A DNA stretch of 64,000 nt. Origin: Propionivibrio limicola. GTDB lineage: Bacteria > Pseudomonadota > Gammaproteobacteria > Burkholderiales > Rhodocyclaceae. Positions within the stretch are counted from its first letter, which is position 1, and the number at the start of each line of letters is the position of its first letter. The stretch covers positions 1-64,000 of the forward strand of contig NZ_SSSR01000004.1 in NCBI RefSeq assembly GCF_009469695.1, written 5' to 3'. Below the pieces are notes generated by a model. That model searched no databases and had not been told where the DNA came from. It was given only the letters and a program-made list of their open reading frames with translations. Made by a program: the position numbers and the translations under genes. Shown piece after piece: positions 28,080 through 36,621 of the stretch.

Positions 28080-31000
28080 ATGCCTCCTACTGTTTCTCCG
28101 CGCACCACGGCTTCTACCGCTCTTTCCGATGCGGTCGTTGCCAATGCCTCATCCGCGCCGGAGGCAATTCCGACCGCCGAACCCCTGCAACGCGTCGTCA
28201 AGATCAGGCGCGACTACAACACGTGGGTCGTCAACGAGACGCTCGAGGATTACGCGCTGCGCTTCACGCCGCACAGCTTCCGCAAGCTGTCCGAATGGCA
28301 GGTGGCGAACACGGCCTTCGGCGCCTCGTCGTTTCTCGTGCTGGAAGCGGTCGGCGCGACGATGCTGGTCAATAGCGGCTTCCTCAATGCCTTCTGGGCG
28401 ATTCTCGCCACTGGGCTGATCATTTTCCTGATCGGTCTACCAATCAGCCATGCGGCGGCCCGCTACGGGCTGGACATGGATCTGCTGACACGCGGCGCCG
28501 GCTTCGGCTACATCGGCTCGACGATCACCTCGCTGATCTACGCCTCGTTCACCTTCTTGTTCTTCGCGCTCGAAGCGGCGATCATGGCCTACGCGCTCGA
28601 ACTGGCCTTCGGCATCCCGCCAGCCTGGGGCTACCTGATCAGCGCGCTCGCCGTCATTCCGCTGGTCACGCACGGCGTCACCGCGATCAGCCGCTTGCAG
28701 ACATGGACGCAGCCGCTCTGGCTCGGCCTGCTGGTGCTGCCGTTCGCCTTCATTCTCGTGCAGGAGCCGGCGGTGCTCGGCGGGCTGCTGAACTACCCCG
28801 GCCAGCACGGCAATGGCGCCGCCTTTTCGATGCCACTGTTCGGCGCGGCGCTCACCGTCGGCATCGCGCTCGTCACGCAGATGGGCGAACAGGCCGATTA
28901 CCTGCGCTTCATGCCCGCCCGCACCGACAAGAACCACCGCCGCTGGTGGGCCTGCATGATCCTCGGCGGCCCCGGCTGGGTCATTCCCGGCATCGCCAAG
29001 ATGCTCGGCGGCGCCCTGCTCGCCTACCTCGCCCTGCGCAACGCGGTGCCGCTGGAAAAGGCCGTCGATCCGAACCAGATGTACCTGATCGGCTTCTCGC
29101 ATGTCTTTGACAACACCTCGCTGGCAATTGGCGCAACGGTGCTCTTCGTCGTCATCTCGCAGCTCAAGATCAACGTCACCAACGCCTACGCCGGTTCGCT
29201 CGCCTGGTCGAACTTCTTCGCGCGGCTGACGCACAGCCATCCGGGGCGCGTCGTCTGGGTGGTGTTCAACACGCTGATCGCCCTGCTGCTGATGGAACTC
29301 GACGTTTTTCAGGCGCTCGGGCAGGTGCTCGGTCTCTATTCGAACATCGCCATTTCGTGGATGACGGCCGTCGTCGCCGATCTCGTCATCAACAAGCCGC
29401 TCGGGCTATCGCCGAAACACATCGAATTCAAGCGCAGCCACCTGTACGACATCAACCCGGTCGGAGTCGGCGCCATGGGCATCGCCTCGCTGCTGTCGAT
29501 CTCGACCTACCTCGGCCTCTTCGGCGGCGCGATGCAGCCCTATGCCTCCTTCGTCGCGCTCGGCGCCGCCTTTGTCACCGCACCGCTAATCGCTTGGTGG
29601 ACGGGCGGCAAGTACTATCTCGTCCGCCGCGACGCACCGGCGCACCAGCACAAGCATCAGTGCTGCATCTGCGAACGCGAGTACGAAAGCGAGGACACCG
29701 CGCACTGCCCCGCCTACAACGGCCACATCTGTTCGCTGTGTTGTTCGCTCGATGCACGCTGCCACGACCTCTGCAAGCCCGGCGCCAATCTCGCCGCGCA
29801 GTGGAACCGCCTGCTGCAACGGCTTCTGCCGGCGTCGCTGCACTCGTATCTCGACGCCGGGCTGATGCACTACCTGCTGCTGATGGGCTGCATCGTGCCG
29901 TTGCTGGCCGGATTGCTCGGATTGCTCTACACGCACGAGGTGCTCGCCATCGGCGCCAGCCAGCCGGAACTGGTGCCACATCTGCGGCAGGTGTTCATCA
30001 AGACCTTCTCGGCGCTGCTGCTTTTTTCCGGCATCGTTGCCTGGTGGATGGTGCTGACGCACAAAAGCCGCAAAGTGGCGCAGGAGGAATCGAACCGGCA
30101 GACACACCTGCTGATGCAGGAAATCGACTCGCACCAGCGCACCGACGAGCAGTTGCAGAAGGCCAAGCAGGCGGCCGATCAGGCCAATCAGGCGAAGAGC
30201 CGCTACATCACGGCGATCAGCCACGAATTGCGCACGCCGCTCAACAGCATCCTCGGCTACGCGCAGATTCTCGATGGCGACGAGACGATTCCCGCCAACC
30301 GCCGGCAGGCGATCAGCGTCATCCGCAAGAGCGGCGACCACCTGCTGACGGTGATCGAAGGCACGCTCGACATCGCCCGCATTGAGGGCGGCAAGCTGAC
30401 GCTGACGGTCAAGCCCTGCGACTTCGCCGACTTCCTGCAGCAGATCGTCGGCATGTTCGAGCTGCAGGCGCGCAACAAGGGACTCGATTTCCGCTACGAC
30501 GCACCCGCCGAACTGCCGGGCATCGTGCGCGCCGACCAGCACCGGCTGCGCCAGATCCTGATCAATGTGCTCGGCAACGCCGTCAAATTCACCGCAAAGG
30601 GGGGCGTCGATTTCCGTATCGACTACCGGCGCGACATGGCCACCTTCGACATCCGCGACAGCGGCCCCGGCATTCCGTCCGACGACATCGAGCGCATTTT
30701 CGAGCCCTTCGTGCGTGGCCGTACGGCACAGGCCGGCGGCAGCGGCGTCGGCCTGACCATCGCCCGCATGCTGACCGACCTGATGGGCGGCGAAATGACC
30801 GTGAGCAGCCAGCCGGGCGAAGGCAGCGTGTTCCGCATCCGCCTCTTTCTGCCGCAGGTGCATTCGCTGCAGGAAGCGCGTGCCCTGCCGCGCCTCAACC
30901 GCATCGGCTATGTCGGCATTCGCCGCCGCATTCTCGTCGTCGATAACGAGAAGGTCGACCGCGACATGCTGCAAAGCGTACTCGACCCGCTCGGCTTTCA

Positions 31001-31556
31001 GGTCGAACAGGCGGCAAGCGGCGAGGAATGCCTGGCCGTGCTGCCGCGCTTTGCGCCGCACCTCGTCTTCATGGATCTGGCCATGCCGGGCATCGACGGC
31101 TGGGAGACGATCCGCCGCATCCGCGCCCAGCATCTCACCGACGCCCATATCGCCATCCTCTCGGCCAACGCCTTCGACAAGGGACTGGACAACGACGTCG
31201 GTCTGCCGCCCGACGATTTCATCGTCAAGCCGCTGCGCGTCGATGAATTGCTCGACTGGATCGGCAAAAAACTCGATCTCGAATGGGTCACCGCCAGCGA
31301 CGCCCCGGCGCCGGTTCAGCCCTCCCCCCAGCCGCCCGCGCTCGTCCCGCCCGGCGAAGACGCCCTGCGCGCGCTCGACGAGCTGATCGGCCTCGGCTAC
31401 GTGCGCGGCCTCCTCAACAAGCTCGGCGAAATCGAACGCGAGAAGCCGGAGTGCGAAGAATTCGTCAAAGTGCTGCGCACCCTGGCGCGCCAATTCCAGT
31501 TCGATGCCGTGCAGGAAGTTTTAAGGAAAGTCCGCAATGTCAGCACTGTCGCCTGA
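28080..31556 (+). CDS. NCS1 permease-histidine kinase-receiver fusion (putative ureide/nucleobase sensor)
   Basis: About 1158 residues from the ATG at 28080 (a GTG at 28071 is in frame). Residues about 45-520 form an NCS1-type permease with about 12 helices (NCS1 members carry cytosine, allantoin, uracil or hydantoins). A Cys/His cluster follows (about 525-565: HQCCICERE, AHC, ICSLCCSLDARCHDLC), then two more helices (about 585-660), a coiled linker, the H-box AISHELRTPLNSILGYAQIL (His near 714), a HATPase with GSGVGLTIARMLTDLMGG, and a receiver (about 950-1075, Asp in LVFMDLAMPG). A helical tail ends the chain. The next gene is a LuxR-type regulator overlapping by 20 bp. Permease-kinase fusions of other families (CbrA) sense transported solutes; the ligand here is inferred from nearby urea and ureide genes. 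Confidence 0.85.
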   Translation: MPPTVSPRTTASTALSDAVVANASSAPEAIPTAEPLQRVVKIRRDYNTWVVNETLEDYALRFTPHSFRKLSEWQVANTAFGASSFLVLEAVGATMLVNSGFLNAFWAILATGLIIFLIGLPISHAAARYGLDMDLLTRGAGFGYIGSTITSLIYASFTFLFFALEAAIMAYALELAFGIPPAWGYLISALAVIPLVTHGVTAISRLQTWTQPLWLGLLVLPFAFILVQEPAVLGGLLNYPGQHGNGAAFSMPLFGAALTVGIALVTQMGEQADYLRFMPARTDKNHRRWWACMILGGPGWVIPGIAKMLGGALLAYLALRNAVPLEKAVDPNQMYLIGFSHVFDNTSLAIGATVLFVVISQLKINVTNAYAGSLAWSNFFARLTHSHPGRVVWVVFNTLIALLLMELDVFQALGQVLGLYSNIAISWMTAVVADLVINKPLGLSPKHIEFKRSHLYDINPVGVGAMGIASLLSISTYLGLFGGAMQPYASFVALGAAFVTAPLIAWWTGGKYYLVRRDAPAHQHKHQCCICEREYESEDTAHCPAYNGHICSLCCSLDARCHDLCKPGANLAAQWNRLLQRLLPASLHSYLDAGLMHYLLLMGCIVPLLAGLLGLLYTHEVLAIGASQPELVPHLRQVFIKTFSALLLFSGIVAWWMVLTHKSRKVAQEESNRQTHLLMQEIDSHQRTDEQLQKAKQAADQANQAKSRYITAISHELRTPLNSILGYAQILDGDETIPANRRQAISVIRKSGDHLLTVIEGTLDIARIEGGKLTLTVKPCDFADFLQQIVGMFELQARNKGLDFRYDAPAELPGIVRADQHRLRQILINVLGNAVKFTAKGGVDFRIDYRRDMATFDIRDSGPGIPSDDIERIFEPFVRGRTAQAGGSGVGLTIARMLTDLMGGEMTVSSQPGEGSVFRIRLFLPQVHSLQEARALPRLNRIGYVGIRRRILVVDNEKVDRDMLQSVLDPLGFQVEQAASGEECLAVLPRFAPHLVFMDLAMPGIDGWETIRRIRAQHLTDAHIAILSANAFDKGLDNDVGLPPDDFIVKPLRVDELLDWIGKKLDLEWVTASDAPAPVQPSPQPPALVPPGEDALRALDELIGLGYVRGLLNKLGEIEREKPECEEFVKVLRTLARQFQFDAVQEVLRKVRNVSTVA

Positions 31557-32490
31557 AAACCATGCCGCCGTCGCCGAACGCGACATTTCCAATATCGTCC
31601 TCATCGTCGACGACATCCCGGAAAACCTCTCCCTGCTGCACGATGCGCTCGACGAAACCGGCTACACCGTGCTCGTCGCCACCAACGGCGAATCGGCCCT
31701 GCAACGCGCCCGCCAGAGCCTGCCCGACGTCATCCTGCTCGATGCGATGATGCCGGGAATGGACGGTTTCGAGGTCGCTCGTCGCCTGAAAGCCGATTTC
31801 GCCACGCACTCGATCCCGATCGTCTTCATGACCGGGCTGACCGAAACGGAACACGTCGTCGCCGCCTTTGCCGCCGGCGGCGCCGACTACGTGACCAAGC
31901 CGATTCGCCCGGCTGAAGTACTGGCCCGCATCGCCGCCCACATGCAGAACGCCCGCCAGATGAAACAGGCCCGCTCGGCGCTTGATGCCTTCGGTCAGGG
32001 CACGCTTGCCGTGCGCGCCCGCGACGGCAAGCTGGTCTGGCAGACACAACTGTCGCGCACGCTGCTCAAGGACTATTTCGCGCTCGCCGACGACCTGTCA
32101 CCGCCCCGCCTGCTCGCATGGATCGGCGAAGCGATCGAAGCCCGCCAAACCGGCCGCGAGCCGAACCCACTGCTCGTCGCCGAGGGCAACAAGCGCCTGC
32201 TCGCCTCCTTCCACGACCAGACCGGCGACGACGAATGGCTCGTCGTCCTGCGCGAAGAAAACGACGCCTCCGCCATCGAATCGCTGATCGCCGCCTTCCG
32301 CCTGACCCAGCGCGAAGCGGAAGTGCTCTACTGGGTCACGCTCGGCAAGACCAGCAAGGACATCGGCGACATCCTCGGCAGCAGCCCGCGCACGGTGAAC
32401 AAGCACCTCGAACACGTCTTCGAAAAACTCGGCGTCGAAACACGGACGGCGGCGGCCAATCTGGCGACGAGCAAGATGCGGGGGGCGTAA
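31537..32490 (+). CDS. LuxR-type response regulator, partner of the NCS1-kinase
   Basis: 317 residues. Receiver domain about 15-135 (IVDDIPENL, phosphoacceptor Asp in VILLDAMMPGMDG, Lys in DYVTKPIRP), a middle region of about 110 residues without clear identity, and a C-terminal LuxR/NarL HTH (about 248-310: LTQREAEVLYWVTLGKTSKDI...SSPRTVNKHLEHVFEKLGV). Its start lies inside the end of the kinase gene (20-bp overlap), so the two are made together. It is the best candidate to bind the TACG-N8-CGTA sites upstream of urtA and urtB; that link is inference. Confidence 0.88.
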   Translation: MSALSPENHAAVAERDISNIVLIVDDIPENLSLLHDALDETGYTVLVATNGESALQRARQSLPDVILLDAMMPGMDGFEVARRLKADFATHSIPIVFMTGLTETEHVVAAFAAGGADYVTKPIRPAEVLARIAAHMQNARQMKQARSALDAFGQGTLAVRARDGKLVWQTQLSRTLLKDYFALADDLSPPRLLAWIGEAIEARQTGREPNPLLVAEGNKRLLASFHDQTGDDEWLVVLREENDASAIESLIAAFRLTQREAEVLYWVTLGKTSKDIGDILGSSPRTVNKHLEHVFEKLGVETRTAAANLATSKMRGA

Positions 32491-32541
32491 AATTTTTCCG
32501 CACGAATGAAGGGTCGTGAAAGCCTGAGCAATAAGACTATA

Positions 32542-32587
32542 GCAATAGCCTTTTTAATAACGGAAGCGCCTATACTTCGTCTATTGC
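32542..32587. promoter_or_regulatory. Inverted repeat around the hipA promoter region, possible HipB operator
   Basis: GCAATAG (32542-32548) and CTATTGC (32581-32587) are exact inverted complements flanking an AT-rich stretch with a -10-like TATACT at 32570-32575. The right half directly precedes the hipA ATG at 32589. HipB-type antitoxins bind such palindromes to repress their operon; the assignment is inference. Confidence 0.5.
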
Positions 32588-32588
32588 A

Positions 32589-33896
32589 ATGAGCGTATCG
32601 TCTAACATCATGCGTTCGATCATCGAAATTCATCAAAACGGAAACTGGATACCAGCGGCGGAGTTCGTACCGGCTGGCGCTCGATATTGCGGGACGTTCG
32701 GCTATTTGCCTGACTATGTATTCGGCGATGCGCCGACGCCGATCTCGTTTGCGCAGCCCGTTTCAATGGAGTACTACGGGATTGATATCGACAAGGGATA
32801 CCAGCCGCTCCCGGCCTTCCTGCTCGACCTCGTCCCGCAGGGGCGCGGGCGGACGTACCTGGCCCGCGAACTCGGAATTGCCGATGGCGACGATGCCGAT
32901 CTGCTTCTGGCGCAACACGGCGCGTTCAATCCGATTGGCAACCTTCGGCTGAATACCGCCGTCGAATTCTACGAATCACACAAAAAAGAGCATCCGGAAG
33001 GCAATCCGCCGGGCTACGCAATTGAGGACATCGCCGCGCGGCAGTCCGCCTTTCTCGAACACATCTGGCTCCATGCCATGCTCACCGCCGGCACAACCGG
33101 CGTTCAGGGCGCCGCCCCCAAATTCCTGCTCACGCAAAACCACGACGGACTCTGGTTTGCCGACGCCGCATTGCCCGATGCCGACCAAGCAAGGCATTGG
33201 CTCGTAAAACTGCCGCGCGGTTCCCACGAAACGGATTACGCGGTGCTGCGCAATGAAGCCGCCTACCTCCGCGTCGCGCAACACTGTGGATTGCGTGTCG
33301 CTGGCGAGCCGATGCTCCTGCGCGACATGCTGTTCGCGCCGCGCTTCGACCGTGCCGTCGATCAGGCCGGGCTGCATCGCCTGTCTCAGGAAACCCTCGC
33401 CTCGCTGGCCGGAATTCGCGCCTTTGGCGTTCCTGTACCGCTCTTCGAACTCGTCCGGGCATTTCAGCCCCATGTGGACGACCCCGTTGGCGAAATCGTC
33501 GAGTTCATTCGGCGCGACATTCTGAACATGGCCATGCGCAACACCGACAACCATGCGCGCAACACGTCCGTCCAACGCCTGCCGGACGGCAGGGTTCAAC
33601 TCACTCCGGTCTACGATTTCGCGCCCATGTACCTCGACCGGGAATTCGTCGTGCGCGGCTGCAAATGGCGGCACGAACGGCACCATGGCCGCGAACTCGT
33701 TGAATGGAACGACATCGTCGACCTCTTGACGCTTTCGGAAGATGACAAGGAAAGCGTACGCGCCGGCCTTCGCTATTTCGCCAAAACCGTCGCAACGCTC
33801 CCCGCCATCATGCAAGACTGCGGCGTCGACGACTTCGTGATCGACGACTGCAAACCGACGATTGCCGAGCAGGCCGAACGCCTGAACAGGGTGTAA
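32589..33896 (+). CDS. hipA: HipA-family serine/threonine kinase toxin
   Basis: 435 residues, close to E. coli HipA. HipA kinases phosphorylate aminoacyl-tRNA synthetases and cause dormancy. The N-terminal subdomain is followed by the kinase-like core: KFLL and WLVKLPRG (Lys for ATP), the catalytic block MRNTDNHARNTSV (about 310-322) and the metal-binding YDFAP of LTPVYDFAPMYL. A later ATG at 32610 (MRSIIEIHQN) is also possible. Toxin precedes antitoxin, the reverse of E. coli hipBA; hipB follows after 3 bp. Confidence 0.88.
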   Translation: MSVSSNIMRSIIEIHQNGNWIPAAEFVPAGARYCGTFGYLPDYVFGDAPTPISFAQPVSMEYYGIDIDKGYQPLPAFLLDLVPQGRGRTYLARELGIADGDDADLLLAQHGAFNPIGNLRLNTAVEFYESHKKEHPEGNPPGYAIEDIAARQSAFLEHIWLHAMLTAGTTGVQGAAPKFLLTQNHDGLWFADAALPDADQARHWLVKLPRGSHETDYAVLRNEAAYLRVAQHCGLRVAGEPMLLRDMLFAPRFDRAVDQAGLHRLSQETLASLAGIRAFGVPVPLFELVRAFQPHVDDPVGEIVEFIRRDILNMAMRNTDNHARNTSVQRLPDGRVQLTPVYDFAPMYLDREFVVRGCKWRHERHHGRELVEWNDIVDLLTLSEDDKESVRAGLRYFAKTVATLPAIMQDCGVDDFVIDDCKPTIAEQAERLNRV

Positions 33897-33899
33897 GCC

Positions 33900-34187
33900 A
33901 TGGACAAACGCCGCAAGCACATCGACCCGGACGCCGAAAGGCAACTTCGCGAACAGTTCTTCGCCGACATCCGGGCCGGCCAACTCTCCCTCCCGGACGC
34001 CATCAAGACCATGCGCCGGATCAGCCGCCTCACCCAGCCAGAATTTGCCAGACACCGCGGCATCAGCCTCGGCGCGCTCAAGCAACTCGAAGCGGGCAAA
34101 GGCAACCCGAAGATCGAGACACTGCAGAAACTCGGCGAGATTTTCGGGCTTGAAGTCGGCTTTGTCTTGAGGCAGCGGACCGATTAG
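33900..34187 (+). CDS. hipB: XRE-family HTH antitoxin, HipB-like
   Basis: 95 residues. The HTH covers about 40-92 (IKTMRRISRLTQPEFARHRGISLGALKQLEAGKGNPKIETLQKLGEIFGL pattern). It should neutralise HipA and repress the operon, perhaps through the repeat at 32542-32587. The 3-bp gap from hipA implies cotranscription. It converges with the next gene; the stop codons overlap by 4 bp. Confidence 0.8.
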   Translation: MDKRRKHIDPDAERQLREQFFADIRAGQLSLPDAIKTMRRISRLTQPEFARHRGISLGALKQLEAGKGNPKIETLQKLGEIFGLEVGFVLRQRTD

Positions 34188-34588
34188 ACCGCACTTCGCG
34201 CCGTAGCCAAATAGTTACGCAGAGGAATGCTCGTTTGGTAAATTGCCTCCTGAATTAGGAGATGAGCAGGCCATATAACAATCTGTTGGTTGAACCACGC
34301 AAGATCTTCGTCAGAAACGCCGCTGATCTCCCGACCAAGAACCTTTCGGTCAAGAGATTCAATGAATATGGTTGGAATAACCTCCTGGCGTTCAGAGTCT
34401 TTTTCGAGAACCGTGACAGGAAAATCCCTGCCGAAACCACGCACATGAACTGAATGGACTGCGAAATCACGTATTTTTTTGAAGATTGCGACAAGCGGAT
34501 GAAAATCGAGCGCTTCCTTAAAGCGGCTGCGCTCCCATTGCTTTGAAAGTCCTGCAGCCTTTAAGTCAGCAGGCAATAGGTCGAACAT
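34184..34588 (-). CDS. Hypothetical protein, probably lacking its original start
   Basis: 134 residues from the ATG at 34588 (MFDLLPADLKAAGLSKQWERS). I do not recognise a family. The frame stays open without a usable ATG, GTG or TTG up to 34750, and the upstream translation (RPGLYFARLIDS, EVARWYFRGALSEFRS) looks like protein continuing into the annotated part. So the true protein is probably about 185 residues with a lost or unusual start, or is 5'-truncated. Base composition is lower in GC than the neighbours. It is convergent with hipB. Confidence 0.5.
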   Translation of the reverse strand: MFDLLPADLKAAGLSKQWERSRFKEALDFHPLVAIFKKIRDFAVHSVHVRGFGRDFPVTVLEKDSERQEVIPTIFIESLDRKVLGREISGVSDEDLAWFNQQIVIWPAHLLIQEAIYQTSIPLRNYLATARSAV

Positions 34589-34750
34589 TGACCGAAATTC
34601 AGATAACGCACCTCGAAAGTACCAGCGAGCGACTTCTGAATTGCCCTCTCGTGCATGGGAGTCAATTAAGCGTGCGAAATAAAGCCCTGGACGTAGTCGC
34701 CAGAAATGACCTGAATGTTCGAAAGAGGCATGGTGCAGTCTTACTTCTAA

Positions 34751-35007
34751 CTATTAAGGAACCCCCCTAAAAGATGGAAAAGGAGGCTGTCTTGTTGAAA
34801 TTTCATAAAAAACATTGAGCCCCCCAAAAACTAGGCATCCTAATGCTTTCGTGACATCGTCATTCGATTGCAATCAACAAAAACGTTGGATCGCACTCGT
34901 AAGCACAGCAGGTCAAGCACCGTAGCATACGAAGGGGCGAGGTTTATGTCCAGAATGCGGACGCTGCGCTTTTTCCATCGCAAGCCACTTCCTTCGACCT
35001 TCCCCAC
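34751..35007. other. Gene-free stretch upstream of urtA
   Basis: About 250 bp of lower-GC DNA before the urtA control region. Short open frames here have no recognisable product. A run of C/G (34760-34767) and A-rich tracts near 34770-34870 are seen, but no clear terminator, tRNA or repeat. Confidence 0.5.
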
Positions 35008-35023
35008 TACGCAATCTGACGTA
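35008..35023 (+). promoter_or_regulatory. TACG-N8-CGTA motif upstream of urtA
   Basis: TACGCAATCTGACGTA, preceded by CAC and followed by TTCCC, ends 108 bp before the urtA ATG. It matches the site before urtB at 14 of 16 positions and shares flanks. Inverted TACG/CGTA half-sites fit a NarL/LuxR-type dimer. Binding by the regulator at 31537-32490 is proposed, not shown. Confidence 0.5.
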
Positions 35024-35131
35024 TTCCCGCATCAATCAGGCTTCCTTAATCTGGCATGGCGCTGTGGTGAATGCCGCAGCAATCGGTAACCCAAAGACCT
35101 GCCACGATTTTCATTTCAAGGAGCCTCCACG

Positions 35132-36403
35132 ATGACATCCCGCCGTTCCTTCATCAAAGCCAGCGTGCTTGCCGCATCGCTTGCCACCATGGGACTGACG
35201 TCCCTTTCCGCTTTCGCCGCCGATACGATCAAGGTCGGCATCCTGCATTCGCTTTCCGGCACGATGGCGATTTCCGAAACGGCGCTGAAAGAAACGGCGC
35301 TGATGACCATCGACGAAATCAACAAGGCCGGCGGTGTCATGGGCAAGAAGCTGGAACCGGTCGTCGTCGATCCGGCCTCCAATTGGCCACTGTTCGCCGA
35401 AAAGGCCCGCCAGCTGCTGACCAAGGACAAGGTCGCCGTCACCTTCGGCTGCTGGACTTCGGTTTCCCGCAAGTCCGTGCTGCCGGTTTACAAGGAATTG
35501 AACGGCCTGCTCTTCTACCCGGTGCAGTACGAAGGCGAAGAGCTGGAGAAAAACGTCTTCTACACCGGTGCCGCGCCTAACCAGCAGGCCATCCCGGCGG
35601 TGGAATACCTGATGAGCAAGGACGGCGGCGAAGCCAAGCGCTTCGTGCTGCTCGGCACCGACTACGTCTATCCGCGCACCACCAACAAGATCCTGCGCGC
35701 TTTCCTCAAGTCCAAGGGCGTGGCTGACGCGGACATCATGGAAGAGTACACGCCGTTCGGCCACAGCGATTACCAGACGATCATCGCCAAGATCAAGAAA
35801 TTCGCTGGCGAAGGCAAGAAAACCGCTGTCGTGTCGACCATCAACGGCGACTCCAACGTGCCGTTCTACAAGGAGCTCGGGAATGCGGGCCTGAAGGCCA
35901 CCGATGTGCCGGTCGTCGCCTTCTCGGTCGGAGAAGAAGAACTGCGCGGCGTCGATACCAAGCCGCTGGTCGGCCACTTGGCTGCATGGAACTATTTCCA
36001 GTCGCTGAAGAACGCCGAGAACACCAAGTTCATCAAGATGTACAAGGACTGGGCGGCCAAGCAGAAGCTGCCGAACGCCAAGACCGTCGTAACCAACGAC
36101 CCGATGGAAGCGACCTACATCGGCATCCATATGTGGAAGCAGGCCGTCGAGAAGGCCAAGTCGACCGACACCGACAAGGTCATCGCCGCCATGGCCGGCC
36201 AGACCTTCAAGGCGCCGAGCGGCATCCTCTCGAAGATGGACGAGAAGAATCACCACCTGCACAAGTCGGTATTCATCGGCGAAGTGAAGGGCGACGGTCA
36301 GTTCAACGTCGTCTGGAAGACGCCCGGCCCGGTCAAGGCCCAGCCGTGGAGCCCGTACATTCCGGGCAACGACAAGAAGAAGGACGAGCCGGAAGGCAAA
36401 TAA
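35132..36403 (+). CDS. urtA: Urea ABC transporter substrate-binding protein UrtA
   Basis: 423 residues. It binds urea in the periplasm for the UrtBC/UrtDE importer. The N terminus MTSRRSFIKASVLAASLATM is a Tat-type signal (twin Arg at 4-5), cleaved near AFA-ADT; the mature protein starts DTIKVGILHSLSGTMAISET, the UrtA hallmark, with KTAVVSTINGDSN later in the fold. A strong AAGGAG site precedes the ATG. urtBCDE lie 9 kb downstream, separated by six genes, which is unusual; a terminator follows this gene. Confidence 0.95.
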   Translation: MTSRRSFIKASVLAASLATMGLTSLSAFAADTIKVGILHSLSGTMAISETALKETALMTIDEINKAGGVMGKKLEPVVVDPASNWPLFAEKARQLLTKDKVAVTFGCWTSVSRKSVLPVYKELNGLLFYPVQYEGEELEKNVFYTGAAPNQQAIPAVEYLMSKDGGEAKRFVLLGTDYVYPRTTNKILRAFLKSKGVADADIMEEYTPFGHSDYQTIIAKIKKFAGEGKKTAVVSTINGDSNVPFYKELGNAGLKATDVPVVAFSVGEEELRGVDTKPLVGHLAAWNYFQSLKNAENTKFIKMYKDWAAKQKLPNAKTVVTNDPMEATYIGIHMWKQAVEKAKSTDTDKVIAAMAGQTFKAPSGILSKMDEKNHHLHKSVFIGEVKGDGQFNVVWKTPGPVKAQPWSPYIPGNDKKKDEPEGK

Positions 36404-36435
36404 TCCTTGCGGAAGTGCTGATAAAACCAGAAATT

Positions 36436-36503
36436 GTCATTCCGGCGGAAGCCGGAATCCAGGAAAAGCACTGAACTGGACCTCGGCCTTCGCCGGGGTG
36501 ACG
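36436..36503. repeat. Dispersed palindromic repeat, copy between urtA and mqo
   Basis: Arms start GTCATTCCGGCGGAAGCC and end CGGCCTTCGCCGGGGTGACG, the same architecture as the element inside cusA with diverged right arm. It lies 32 bp after the urtA stop. Confidence 0.75.
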
Positions 36504-36537
36504 AGCAAATCTGCGTTTGCTCAATTTCTCAACACGC

Positions 36538-36562
36538 AACGGGAGCTTCGGCTCCCGTTTTT
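36538..36562 (+). terminator. Rho-independent terminator after urtA
   Basis: ACGGGAGC, a short loop, GCTCCCGT, then a run of T. The stem is 8 bp with a TTCG loop. It would end urtA transcripts before mqo, confirming that urtA is its own transcription unit. Confidence 0.85.
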
Positions 36563-36621
36563 CCATTGGAGAACTTTCTCCCTGTGATGAGAGTCGTATG
36601 CACCATTCAAAAGGAGGTGCA

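Noticed and set aside
29586-31493. A 635-codon antisense frame inside the NCS1-kinase gene
   Set aside because: It is a GC-rich shadow frame; its product is compositionally odd (Ala/Gln/His/Asp-rich) and the sense strand has clear domains.
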